In this document: in pieces, positions 42,736 through 53,662 of the stretch
Position numbering within the stretch: position 1 is the stretch's first letter
How the letters are laid out: the number at the start of each line of letters is the position of its first letter
DNA from: Tridacna crocea
Taxonomy: Eukaryota; Mollusca; Bivalvia; Cardiida; Cardiidae
Assembly: GCA_943736015.1 (NCBI GenBank)
Contig: OX031063.1
Coordinates: forward strand, 8,351,001 to 8,415,000
Direction: 5' to 3'
DNA length: 64,000 nt
Translations under genes and position numbers: made by a program
Notes under the pieces: model-generated
Told to the model about the DNA's origin: nothing
Database searches by the model: none
Seen by the model: only the letters and a program-made list of their open reading frames with translations

Positions 42736-42812
42736 CAACTTATGATTCACACTGAAAATTAAGCCCTTGCAGCCTAGCATGGCACCTACTTGTCATGCTT
42801 TTGTTATTTCAG

Positions 42813-43061
42813 GAATGTGGCAAGATGCTCACTGTTCTGTTCGCTTTGGATACATCTGTAAGAAATTCAAGGGAGCGCTTCCAACACCGGCTCCACCAAC
42901 AACCCCTTGGACCGGATATTGTCCAGCTGGGTACCACATGCTCTACGATAGATGCTATAAGGTGTTTACAGATAAGTTGCAATGGGGAAAGGCATTTGAA
43001 AAGTGTAGAAATATTGGACCAGGATATACTTTAGCCAGTATCAGATCTGATGTGGAAAATG
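42813..43061 (+). CDS. Exon 30: end of CTLD6, linker and start of CTLD7
   Basis: Encodes MWQDAHCSVRFGYICKK (WQD for WND) to close CTLD6, then LPTPAPPTTPWTGYC as linker, then PAGYHMLYDRCYKVF and KAFEKCRNIGPGYTLASI to open CTLD7. A 249-bp phase 1-1 exon with the same two-domain layout as exons 20 and 22. Confidence 0.9.
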
Positions 43062-43099
43062 GTAGGTTATAACAACTTGTTTCCTGTCCCCTTCGTATT

Positions 43100-43331
43100 G
43101 ACTTGTTCACCAAACAATCTTGTATCTCATTCAATCTTCCCAAAGAATCCCTAAAAAAGAAGCCTTTTGAAAACAGTGTGGGAATAGAGAAAATGCTTGT
43201 AACCAGCATTTTCTCCTATCCTCAAAATATGTTCTACCCTCCTAGAACAAAATTCAGTTTTTCAGTCATGTTGATTTTGTTGTCTGCAAATGCTTTCAGT
43301 TTCGACTAGTCTGAAACTTTGTTGTCTGATA
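43100..43331. mobile_element. Foldback MITE, subfamily A
   Basis: Short arm first, ends worn, centre ATGCTTGTAACCAGCAT. Starts about 40 bp after exon 30. Confidence 0.78.
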
Positions 43332-43426
43332 CAGAGAAGAAGGTGGGTTTTGGAAACCTACAGGAAAGAAAGAAAGTGCTGATTTATCATTGTTTTTTCT
43401 GGTTACAAAATTGTTTATTAACTGCT

Positions 43427-43649
43427 TTAACTCCTGACCACACAGTTCTGACTTTTAACCTGACCCTGAGAAAGAGGCCTTCTGAAACCATTGTTGGAAA
43501 AGGAGGAAATGCTGGATACCAGCATTTTCTCCTTTTTCCAAAATGTTTTCTACCCTTCCCAATACAAATTTCAAGTCACATTTACTTTGTTGTTAGCAAA
43601 TGCTTTGAATTTTGACCAGTCTAAAATTTTGTCGTTTGGTAAAGATTAA
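43427..43649. mobile_element. Foldback MITE, subfamily A
   Basis: Short arm first, TTAACTCCTGACCACACAG...TTTGGTAAAGATTAA, centre ATGCTGGATACCAGCAT. A further long-arm fragment follows at about 43660-43760. Confidence 0.82.
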
Positions 43650-43836
43650 AGACAAATTCCATCCAATTTGGATCACACTAAATTTTGGGTTTTGGTCTAC
43701 AAATGCTTCTTATCCAGACAAGTCTATATTTTGTCATCTTGTAATGAGCGTTACATTGTAACTCACCTTTATTTCCATGTCATTTACTTTTGTAGAAGCA
43801 AGTTGTGGAAGGGGGCAGTTCTTGTTCACTATTTTT

Positions 43837-44874
43837 AGCTCACCTTAGCACAAAGTGCTAAAGGTGAGCTATTGTGATTGCCCTATGTCCGGCGACCGGC
43901 GGCCGTCATTCGTCAACAATTTCTTTAAACATCTTCTCCTCCTAAACCACTGGGCCAATCTTCATGAAACTTGGCAGGAATGTTCCTTGGGTGAAGCTCT
44001 ACCAAAATAGTTCAAAGAATATAATTCCACCCATAACTCTGGTTGCCATGGCAACAAAAAGAGAAAAAAAACAAAAAACTTTGAAAATCTTCTTCTCTGA
44101 AACTTGAAGGTGTAGAGCTTTGATATTTGGTAGGTAGCATCTCCTAATAGACCTCTACTAAGTGTGTTCAAATTATGCCCCTAGGGTCAAAACTGGCCCC
44201 GCCCCGGGGGATAACGAGTTTTAGTATAGGAACAAAGAAGGAAAAATTTAATAATCTTCTCCTCTGAAACTTGAAGGTGGGTCACAAATTTGAGCATAGG
44301 AACAAAGAAGGAAAACTTTGAAATTCTTCTCCTCTGAAACTAGATGGCGTAGAGCTTTGATATATGGTATGTGGTCGTAGTGGACCTCTACCAAGTTTGT
44401 TTAAATCATTCCCATGGGGTCAAAACTGGCCCTGCCCCGGAGGTCACAGGTTGGAATATAGGAACAAAGAAGGAAAATTTTAAATTTCTTTTTCTCTTAA
44501 ACGGGAAGGTGTAAAGCTTTGATATTTTGTATGTAGCATCTTTGAGTGAACCTCTACCATGTTTGTTCCAAATGGTGCTTTGATTAAAACTGACCCAGCC
44601 CCGGGGACCACAAGTTACAACATAGGACAAAGAAGGAAAATTTAAAATTCTTCTTTGAAACTGGAAGGTGTAGAGCTTTGATATTTGATTGCCCTATGTC
44701 CGGCGTCTGTCGCCTGTCAATACTTTCTTTAAACATCTTCTCCTCCTAACCCACTGGGCCAATCTTGATGAAATTTGACAGGGATGTTCCTTGGGTGAAA
44801 CTTTACCAAAGTTGCTCAAAGAATTGAATTTCACTCATAAGCTAAGCGTTCCAGGGCCAATAGCACTCTTGTTT
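43837..44874 (+). repeat. Head-hairpin repeat with internal tandem array, copy 2
   Basis: AGCTCACCTTAGCACAAAGT hairpin head, the CCACTGGGCCAATCTTCATG block, about four array units, then a second head-like block (44690-44840) without the hairpin, ending CCAGGGCCAATAGCACTCTT. Confidence 0.82.
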
Positions 44875-45113
44875 GTATTTGATGTTATTGTATTTTTTTT
44901 TTTTGTGACTGCGTTGTTGTCAAGTGACAAAATTACAGTTGAAGCTTTTTGAAATGATTATTCTGACAAACCAAGCTATTAAAGATTTTAGAGGAGAAAA
45001 CAGGAAGTAGGCAATGAAAAGTTAACGATGAACTGACGATTAAAAATTCTTGTCAAGGAAGTATGCAGTACTGGAAATAATCTATTTTTATAATCATTAG
45101 TCATAAGTGTTGA

Positions 45114-45326
45114 TTTAATCCTTTCCAAGGAGGTAATTTTGAAATTGAAAGCAGACAGCAGTTTAAATCTATCCCAAATAACGGAGTTTGTCTTTAAAAA
45201 GGTAGAAAATATTTTTGGAAAAGGAGAAAATGCTGGTTGCCAGTATTTTCTCCTTTTTGCACAATGTTTTCAAAAGGCTGCTTCCTCTGTGTTGTTAAAA
45301 CTGTGGATTTTGTGGTTAAGAGTTCG
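45114..45326. mobile_element. Foldback MITE, subfamily A
   Basis: Long arm first, diverged; centre ATGCTGGTTGCCAGTAT. Confidence 0.75.
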
Positions 45327-45397
45327 GTATTTTGCTACTGACTTGAGGAGTAGCACAGAAATCTGAAAATTGTTGTCATAGACGATGTAGATTAACA

Positions 45398-45626
45398 TTA
45401 AATCTTTACCAAACAACAAAATTGTAGACTGGCCAAATTTTAAAGTATTTGCAGATGATTAAATAAATGTGACTGAAAAAATCAAACTTGGTTTGGGAAG
45501 GGAAAAAAACGTTGTGAGAAAAGGAGAAAATGCTGGTTACCAGCATTTTCTCCTTTTCCCACATTTTTTACAAAAGGCTTCTTTCTCAGGGTAGTCAAAA
45601 GCAGGGATTGTGTGGTAATGGGTTAA
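45398..45626. mobile_element. Foldback MITE, subfamily A
   Basis: Long arm first, TTAA ends, centre ATGCTGGTTACCAGCAT, short arm GTCAAAAGCAGGGATTGTGT. Confidence 0.86.
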
Positions 45627-45857
45627 GCTTAGTCTAAACTGTCTGCTATTTTATGAAATATACAATCATGTATGTTAAAAATTTTTGAAAACTTCCTGAA
45701 AATTGTGCATTTAGGCCTGCTTTCCCGATAATGAAAGTCAATATCATTCATTTAGTACTATAAAGGTTCAATCAGACATGATTGGGGATAACAACATGTG
45801 AAATACATTGTATTCTTAGGTCCTTCTCAGGAAAGTGCAATTTATTATGCAATTTCG

Positions 45858-46474
45858 GTTTACCCTTTACCAAAAGAGTCTAACTTTTAAACATCCTGAG
45901 AAAGAAGCCTATTGAAAAGTAAGCAGGATTTTCTTATTTTTCCACCTTCTCAGTCGCCTCTTCTTTTATCTTCTGCAATGCTTTCAATTTGGACTCACCT
46001 AAATTTTTCTTGTCTGGTAAAGTCTAAAGGCCTTGTTACAATGTGGTTAACTCTTTACCAAGAAACAAGAAATATGACAAGTTGAAACTGAAATCATCTG
46101 CAGCAAACAAATGGCTATAATACGGGTAATTAAGGTTTTCTACGAGAGAGTCGAAAGCATTGTGGGAAAAGAAGAAAATGCTGGTTATCAGCTTTTTCTC
46201 ATTTTTCCCACAATGCTTTCAGAAACCCTCTCTTCATAGGTTGTCAGAACTGGTTATAGTTTGAAATAGGGTTAACTCTTTACTAATTGACAGAATTTTA
46301 GACTGGTCCAAACTCGAAGCATTTGCAGACGTCAAAATAAAGATGACTCAAAACTTGAAATTTGATTTGGGAAGGCTAGAAAACATTGTGGGAAAAGGAG
46401 AAAATTTCTACAATTTTTTCAAAAGGTTTCTCTCTCAGTGTCATTTAAAGTTGGGATTGTGTGGTAAAGAGTAA
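45858..46474. mobile_element. Three foldback MITEs (45858-46030, 46047-46275, 46272-46474)
   Basis: The first has lost its centre. The second is long-arm-first and diverged, ending at TTAA 46272-46275, where the third (long arm first, palindrome mostly deleted) begins. Confidence 0.76.
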
Positions 46475-46674
46475 AAGTGTTAGATAGATACATGCGAGTT
46501 ATGCAGATGTCCTTGTTTCAATTGTCACTTAAAGTGCTTTGGTTTTTATTTGTGTATCCTTGGGCAAGACACTTTAGAGTCACAGCTTAATACTCTTGAA
46601 ACCACCAATGTCCATAAATAGATGACATGTTGCTTTGATAGGACAGAAATTCTGTTAAAAGTGGAGTAAAAGGC

Positions 46675-46870
46675 AAATTAATCCCTTACTTCACTATTCA
46701 AACACAGTCTAAATGACCCTTAGAAAGGGAAAGTTATGAAAATAATCTGACCAAAGGAGAGAACGCTGGTATCCAGCATTAATTTTGTTCCTTTTTCCAC
46801 AAAATTTTCTATCATTCGAAATGTAAATAACATCGTTTTAATCAAAACTGTATTTGTTAATTAAAACATG
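46675..46870. mobile_element. Decayed foldback MITE before exon 31
   Basis: TTAATCCCTTACTTCACTAT and centre ACGCTGGTATCCAGCAT remain; the arms are worn. Confidence 0.58.
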
Positions 46871-46939
46871 AATGCGATATGAACAAGTACAAAGTTTTGT
46901 TATTTCACTAAAACTTATTCACTAATTTTTGTTTACCAG

Positions 46940-47100
46940 CATTTATAGTGACATTGCTAGCAGACATGCACGTCAGTCCATGGATAGGAATGAAAGCTAC
47001 GTACAGTAATAACAACTTTTTATGGATCAACAATGATGATGCAACCTACACCAACTTTGCTATAGGCCAGCCTAGTGGGGGAAATGAAAAGTGTGTTCAG
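46940..47100 (+). CDS. Exon 31: core and QPS loop of CTLD7
   Basis: Encodes ADMHVSPWIGMKATYSNNNF, then LWINNDDATYTNFAIGQPSG and GNEKCVQ. WIGM strand and a QPS sugar-site motif, as in CTLD3. Phase 1 in, phase 0 out at TTCAG|GTAATT. Its last 36 bp and donor are repeated six more times downstream in the intron. Confidence 0.9.
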
Positions 47101-47560
47101 GTAATTAAAATTCATACATTAGATAAAACTTAGCCCTACCCCTACAGGCCAGCCTAGTTTGGGAAATAAGGTTGTTTTCAGGTAATCGAAACTTACACAT
47201 TACATAAACCTGACCCTATGGACCGGTTGACAGGTGAAATGAAATGTGTGTTTATGTGTTCGAAACTTGTACATTACATATATTAAAGCTGACCCTATGG
47301 ACAAGCTGATGGGGGAAATGAAATGTGTGTTCAGGTAATCGAAACTTTTACATTACATAAACCTGACCCTATGGACAAGCTAATAGGGGAAATGAAATGT
47401 GTGTTCAGGTAATCAAAACTCATACATTACATGAACCTGACTCTATGGCCTAGTCTGGTGGGGGGGGGATGGAAAGTGTGTTCACGTATTTAAAACCTAG
47501 ATACCTTACATAAACCTAACCCAAACAGTGTAGGCTAGACAGGTGGGAGAAATTTCTGCT
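47065..47560 (+). repeat. Minisatellite derived from the exon 31 / intron junction
   Basis: Seven units of about 73-82 bp starting at 47065, 47147, 47220, 47299, 47373, 47447 and 47533. Unit 1 is the 3' end of exon 31 (GGCCAGCCTAGTGGGGGAAA, GTGTGTTCAG) with its donor GTAATT. The others repeat it, for example GGGGAAATGAAATGTGTGTT then CAGGTAATCGAAACTT and ACATTACATAAACCTGACCC. Confidence 0.88.
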
Positions 47561-47635
47561 ATACATTTGTTCATTTGTTTCTTTGTTATATACTTTGTTC
47601 TTAAGAATGTTGTGTTCTATATTGATCTATTACAG

Positions 47636-47720
47636 ATATATGGTGGGAATTATCAGACAGGGCAATGGAATGACAGAGAATGTAACATTCTGTTACCGTA
47701 TATCTGTATGGTGAGAAGAG
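47636..47720 (+). CDS. Exon 32: C-terminus of CTLD7 (GC donor)
   Basis: Encodes IYGGNYQTGQWNDREC, then LLPYICMVRRG, closing CTLD7 with an intact WND. Phase 0 in, phase 1 out. The junction AGAAGAG|GCAAGT is a non-canonical GC donor with otherwise strong context; no GT nearby gives phase 1 without adding non-domain residues. Confidence 0.85.
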
Positions 47721-47791
47721 GCAAGTTCTTAGGAAAAGCTATATATTGTAGAGTGATTATTATTATATTTAGAACACTGTATCAGTCATCT

Positions 47792-48335
47792 TATTATACC
47801 ACTCAAAACAAATGTTTTAGGGGGTATACTGGAATCAGCCTGTCTGTCTGTGTGTGTGTCCTTCCATGTATCCATATGTGTGCAAAATACTGACTTTGTT
47901 TACACTCTAGCACCTACAATTATTAACCAATCAGCACCAAACTTGGTCAAAATATATATGACTATAAGATCTTGGATGAGTTTGATTATGGATCATTGTT
48001 ACTGGAATAACTTGAGTTATTTGCCCTTGAATTAGAAAAATTGCTCTAGCATCTACAATTATCAACCAATCTTCACCAAACTTTGTCAAAATTATATGAC
48101 CATAAGATCTCGAATGATTTGACTATGGATGTAATCGGATCAGACCAACTGGAGTTATTTCCCCTTGAATTAGAAAAATTGCTATATTGGACTTTTTTAC
48201 ACTTGTCAAGTATCAACCTGTCAGCCCCAAACTTGGTCAAAATATATATGACTATAAGATCATGGAAGAGATTGATTATGGGTCCAATGGGACCAGAATG
48301 ACTTGAGTTACTTGCCCTTGAATTAGAAAGCTCTG
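47792..48335 (+). repeat. CCCCTG-hairpin repeat copy 4, running into a tandem array
   Basis: Starts TTATACCACTCAAAACAAAT and GGGGGTATACTGGAATCAGC like the other copies, then continues into about three units of 135-155 bp with AACCAATCAGCACCAAACTT, GGTCAAAATATATATGACTA and GCCCTTGAATTAGAAA. Confidence 0.72.
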
Positions 48336-49340
48336 TAGAATAGTGCTTTAGTACAGAGCATAACTTAGTCATCTCTGATTGACTTTAAACATGGCATTAA
48401 TTTTATGTTTATTGCAATAATACAGAGTGAAGTGTGAAAGGACCATAACTCTACCTCATACTGTCTATGAAGTATTTCCTGTTGATCATCATTTTTAAAG
48501 CATTTTCTGCTTGTGTGGAATATTACTTTGTTGTCTCCAGCCCGAAAACCTTCAAATTCGGTATGCATGATTGTTGAAAAATTACAGACTACAGTGCACA
48601 ATTTTGAGTTATTGCCCCTTTCACTTTTCATACCTCAATTTATGCTACTCTAGATTGGAAGCAGATGCAGTGTGGGAGTCTAGATTTAAAGCAGATGCAT
48701 ATGACATATTAAATATGTTTTGAATTGAACAATTTTATTACCAGCATTATTAGCTTACCTCAGCACAAAATGCTTATAGAGAATGTTTTGATTGTCTAGA
48801 GGCCACATTTTCATTTCAAATCAGATGAGCCAGAACATTTTTGTCTTGATAATATCTTGTACAAATTTAAAGATGGAACTCATTTGGCTAAAAAAAGAAA
48901 CTTTGTGTTTTTACGAAAGTTGGTCAGAATTTTTGTTTGTCCTGATGGTATCTCAGACAAGTTAAAAATTGTTTTAGATCTGGTCAAAAGGTAGGTCACT
49001 GAGATGAATCTTACAAACAATACAGGTGAACTCCAGAGGCCTGAGGCTCAATTCCGTATAATGAACATGAAAGTCCTTCAGAATCTTTTTCATTTTGAAA
49101 TTTCTGAGAAATGTGATATTGGGTCACTTTGGGTCTAAAAGTATCTTAAGCCTGTTTCACATCAGCCTTGCGATTTTTTGTCGTACGATTTTCGCCGCAA
49201 ACACAATCACTACCTACTCGTACCCGTCGCACAAACTGCAAATTTGCAAAGCGATCTCCGTACGTTGTTTGTACGGTTGACTGAACTGTACAGTGTCCGC
49301 AGGTTGAACGTACGAAAAAAACAAAATGACGTGTTCGCAC

Positions 49341-49522
49341 GGCTGTCATGCAGTTATCTTAAGGCTGCTGCATAAATTCTCAAGGCACCCACAAGACTGC
49401 TGTAAGAATTTTCAAAGTTTCTTACGACCACGGCTGTCATGCAGTTATCTTAAGGCTGCCGCATAAATTCTCAAGGCACCCACAAGACTGCTGTAAGAAT
49501 TTTCAAAGTTTCTTACGACCAC
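49341..49522. repeat. 91-bp tandem duplication inside the Harbinger-like element
   Basis: GGCTGTCATGCAGTTATCTT ... TTTCAAAGTTTCTTACGACC occurs at 49341-49431 and again at 49432-49522 with a single visible difference (CTG/CCG), so it is recent. Confidence 0.9.
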
Positions 49523-49580
49523 CGCACGGCAAGCATGAATTTGCAAGACAGCTGTACGGTGTTCGTGCGATCGCCTTAAG

Positions 49581-49772
49581 GAGGAGGAATTATCTCCTCT
49601 TGTCCAGATTTGGATATATTGGTATATAGACACAATGGTATGCAGCAGCATCCTCATTCTGCAGAAGGCCTTCACAGAGTTAACTTCGGCTATCCAGGCA
49701 CATAGGTTGCGTATTGCAGCCATGAACAGGATACTCGCGGATGAAGAACAGGACGATGCTATTTTATGCTAA
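49581..49772 (+). pseudogene. Reading-frame remnant 1 of the Harbinger-like element
   Basis: Open frame ending at TAA 49770-49772: EEELSPLVQIWIYWYIDTMV ... IQAHRLRIAAMNRILADEEQ DDAILC. The start is not clear. Composition looks protein-like, and position and orientation suit one of the two genes of such elements (a DDE nuclease or a Myb-like protein), but I cannot assign it. Confidence 0.45.
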
Positions 49773-49947
49773 AGGCATATTTGTCACTCTTGTACAAGCC
49801 CGTGCTTTCTTCATCTGAACCCTGAGTTGGTTGTACCTCGGTTGTCTCAGCAACCGCTGCCTTCCCCTTTCCCTTCTGAGATCTTTGTTTCTGAGGCATG
49901 GCCTTCTCTTCCTGAAATCTCGACAGCAACTGATGACGAACAAGACA
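49759..49947 (-). pseudogene. Reading-frame remnant 2 of the Harbinger-like element
   Basis: Minus-strand frame of 62 codons after a stop: RHQLLSRFQEEKAMPQKQ, then KGKGKAAVAETTEVQPTQ and SDKYAFSIK before TAG. A basic, Gln/Lys-rich tail like the end of a DNA-binding accessory protein. Its stop overlaps tail-to-tail with the stop of remnant 1. Confidence 0.42.
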
Positions 49948-50865
49948 TTAAACTTTTTAAAAGGAGGAATGACGCTTACGTTTCGCAAGGCATTTGTGGG
50001 GCAGCTGTGCGAATCAATATGTTGTTCGTAGTAGTCTTCAGACAGCATTTCACCAAACGCAAGGCATTTACAAGACAGCCGCAAGATTTTCCTGCGATCA
50101 TCGTGCAGTCTTTGCAAGACAAACGCAAGTATAAAACCATACGATTGATGTGCGATGGTCTCAAGGTAACCGTATGGCTGCCGTGTGACAACTGTACAGT
50201 TGCCATGCAAACTCCAAAAATCGCAAGGAAATCGCAAAGAAAATGAGCATGTTGAAAAACCATGTCTACTGCATTGCAAATTCATACAGCACTGTTGTGG
50301 AGTCCGCGCGAAGTCTTTTGATTTGTCAAAAAATGTTCCCGCACGGCTGTCGTAAGGCTGATGTGAAACAGGCTTTAGCAGATCAATGCCTAGAAAAACA
50401 CTTATATAAACTATAGATGCCACATTTTCAGTCGTATGCCTATGAAAGTTTGTATGTTTGTATGATGATATCTTGCACTAGTTTGAAATTGTGTTACATC
50501 AGATCAAACAGTAGGTCAGTGGGACGATTCTTTTGAAAACCTTGTGTACACCTTTGGTGTGGCAGGCATGAAACTAAGCATATCTATCATGATGATATCT
50601 TGGAATAATTTGAAATAAGGTTAATGCCCCAGTCACAAATTACGAACTTCTGACAGACGGCTAGTTTTTCAGGAGATTTTGACAGAAGTATGGATGGTAT
50701 GGAAATGGGGATCATTAATTTAATTCCAAAGAATTTTACAAGCAAGGACCCTAGTGGTATCGCTCTTCAAATTAAATATCAGCAATACACAAAAACTGCC
50801 TACATGTAGTTCTTGTTGTTACTTTATACTGTTGTGGTCATCAGTTACATTCTTTTCTTGTTATT

Positions 50866-53530
50866 AGCTCACCTTAGCACAAAATGCTAAAGGTGAGCTA
50901 TTGTGATCGCCCTATGTCCGGCGTCCGTCAACAATTTCTTTAAACATCTTCTACTCCTAAGCCACTGGGCCAATCTTCATGAAACTTGGCAGGAATGTTC
51001 CTTGGGTGAAGTTCTACCAAAATTGTGCAAACAATTTAATTGCACATATAACTCTGGTTGCCATGGCAACAAAACGAAAAAAAAAACCCTGAAATCTTTG
51101 AAAATCTTCTCTGAAAGTGGAAGGCGTAGAGTTTTGATATTTAGTATGTAGCATCTCCTAATGGATCTCTACCAAGTTTGTTCAAATTATGCCCCTAGGG
51201 TCAAAACTGGCCCCACCACGGGGAATACAAGTTTGAGCATATGAACAAAGAACAAAAACTTTAAAAATCTTCTCCTCTGAAACTTGAATGCGTAAAGCTT
51301 TGGGGTCAATAGTTTGTGCATAGGAACAAAGAAGGATGATTTTAAAAATCTTCTCCTCTGAAACTTAAAGGCGTAGAGCTATTATATTTAGTGGCATCTC
51401 CTAGTGGACCTCTTCCAAGTTTGTTCAAGTTATGCCCTTGGGGTAAAAATTGGCCCAACCCCAAGGGTCGCAAATTTGAGCATAGGAACAAAGAAGGAAA
51501 ACTTTAAGGTTCTTTTCCTCAGAAACTAGAAAGCGTAGAGCTTTGATATTTGGTATGTGGCATCTCCTAGTAGACCCCTACCAAGTTTCTTTAAATCATG
51601 CCCCTGGGGTCAAAACTGGCCCCACCCTAGGGGTCACAATTTTGAGCATAGAAACAAAGAAGAAAAAAACTTTAAAAATCTTCTCCTCTGAAACTTTAAG
51701 GCGTAAAGCTTTGATATTTGGTATGTGGCATCTCCTAGTTGACCTGTACCAAGTTTGTTCAAATTATGCCCCTAGGGTCAAAACTGGCCCCACCCCGGAG
51801 GTCACAAGTTTGAGAATGGGAACAAAGAAGCAAAACATTAAAAAATCTTCTCCTCTGAAACTAGATTGCTTAGAGCTTTGATATTTGGTCCGTTGTAGGT
51901 TCTAATGGACCTCTACCAAGTTTGTTCAAATTATATCCCTAGGGTCAGAACTGGTCCTACCTCGGGGGTCACAATTTTTAGCATAGGAACAAATAAGGAT
52001 AATTTTAAATATCTTATCCTCTGAAACCTGAAGGCATAGAGCTTTTATATTTGGTATGTGACATCTCCTAGTGGACCTGTACCAAGTTTATTTCAAATTA
52101 TGCCCCTGGGGTCAAAAATGGCCCCATCCCGGTGGTCACAAGTTTGAGAATAGAAACAAAGAATAAAAATGTTAAAAATCTTCTCCTCTGAAACTTGAAG
52201 GCATAGAGCTTTGATATTTGGTATGTGGTATCTCCTAATGGACCTGTACCAAGTTTGTTCAAATTATGCCCCTTGAGTCAAAACTAGCCCCACCCAAGGG
52301 GTTGCAATTTTTCTCTGAAACTAGATGGCATAGAGCTTTGATATTCGGTCTGTTGCATATTCTAATAGACCTCCACCAAGTTTGTTCAAATCATGCCCCT
52401 TGGGTCAAAACTGACCCTGCCCAGGGGGTCACAAATTCGGGCATAGGATCAAATAAGGAAACTTTAAAAATCTTTTCCTCTGACACTAGATGGCGTAGAG
52501 CTTTGCTATTTGGTATATGGCATCTCCTAGTAGACCTCTACCAAGTTAGTTCAGATCATGTCCGGGGGGTCGAGACTGGCCCCAGCCCGGGGGGTCACAA
52601 ATTTGAGCATAGGAACAAAGAAGGAAAACTTTAAAAATCTTCTATGAAACTTGAAGGCGTAGAGCTTTGATATTTGGTATGTGGCATCTCCTAGTACACC
52701 CCTACCAAGTTTGTTCATATGATGTCCTTGGGGTCAAAACTGGCCCAGCCCCAGGGGTCATAAGTTCGAACACAAGAACACAGAAGGAAATCTTTAATAC
52801 TTTTCTTCTCTGAAATTTTATGGTGTAGAACTTTGATATTTGGTATATAGCATGTTCTAGTGGACCTTTTACCAAGTTTGTTCATATGATGCCCCTGGGG
52901 TCAAAACTTGCCCTGCCCGGGGGGGGGGTTACAATTTCGAACATAAGAACAAAGAAAGAAAATTTTAAAATTATTCTTCTCTAAAACTAGAAGGCATAGA
53001 GCTATGAAATTTGGCATGTAAAAATTCCTAGTTAACCTCTACCAAGTTTGTTCATATTATGCCCTTAGGGTCAAAACCGGCCCTGCCCCGGGGGTCACAG
53101 GTTCAAACATAGCAACAAAGAAGGAAAACTTTAGAAATCTTTTTCTGAAACTTGAAGGTGCAGAGCTTTGATATTTGGTATGCAGAATCTTCTAATGGGT
53201 CTCTACCAAGTTTGGTCATATGATGTCTCTGGCCCAGCCACCGGGACCACAAGTTCGAAAATAGAACAAAGAAGGAAAATTTAAAATTCTTCTTTGAAAT
53301 TGGAAGGTGTAGAGCTTTTAAATTTGATTGCCCTATGTCTGGCGTCTGTCGTCCAGCGTCTGGCAACAATTTCTTTAAACATCTGCTTCTCCTTAACCAC
53401 CGGGCCAATCATGATGAAACGTGACAGGGATGTTCCTAGGGTGAAGCTTTACCAAAGTTGTTCAAAGAATTTAAATTCACAGATAAGCTATAGTCTAGGT
53501 GAGCATTCCAGGGCCAGTGGCCCTCTGATT
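50866..53530 (+). repeat. Head-hairpin repeat with internal tandem array, copy 3 (largest)
   Basis: AGCTCACCTTAGCACAAAAT head, CCACTGGGCCAATCTTCATG block, then about 13 units with starts roughly every 165 bp (GTAGAGCTTTGATATTTGG at about 51535, 51702, 52202, 52494, 52658 and so on). A second head-like block is at 53330-53470; ends CCAGGGCCAGTGGCCCTCTG. Confidence 0.85.
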
Positions 53531-53662
53531 ATTATTTTTCACATTCAGATAGTTACATAACTTACCGTAACTATTGTTCTTGTTAAGAAAATTCAGTTAT
53601 TCATTGTTGTTATCCATTACATTGAGATAGATATATTAATAATTGTTATCATTTATATCCAG

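Larger units (their letters stand above)
49149..50374. mobile_element. PIF/Harbinger-like element, decayed
   Basis: Terminal inverted repeats AGCCTGTTTCACATCAGCCT (T), 21 identical bases, then (G/A)CGA. TTA flanks both ends (49146-49148, 50375-50377), matching the TWA target duplication of PIF/Harbinger. 1,226 bp; GC-richer than its surroundings. Contains a 91-bp tandem duplication and two convergent reading-frame remnants. Confidence 0.8.
48751..50620 (+). repeat. Head-hairpin-type repeat, interrupted by a Harbinger-like element
   Basis: Head AGCTTACCTCAGCACAAAATG, then GAGGCCACATTTTCATTTCA and ATTTTTGTCTTGATAATATC. After the insert, CCACATTTTCAGTCGTATGC, TATGATGATATCTTGCACTA and CAGTAGGTCAGTGGGACGAT resume the same wording. 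The element is decayed and its right end is unclear. Confidence 0.6.

Noticed and set aside
49764..50423. A 219-codon minus-strand open frame, the longest in the window.
   Set aside because: It extends across the terminal inverted repeat of the Harbinger-like element and out of it. Its composition (many Cys, Arg, His in no pattern) shows no domain. A different frame on the same strand (49759-49947) looks more protein-like.
51543..52634. Open frames of 112 and 122 codons with repeated words such as KIFSSETLRRKALIFGMWHL.
   Set aside because: They are translations of the 165-bp array units, whose length and low stop content keep frames open; the same words recur in the other arrays with frameshifts.
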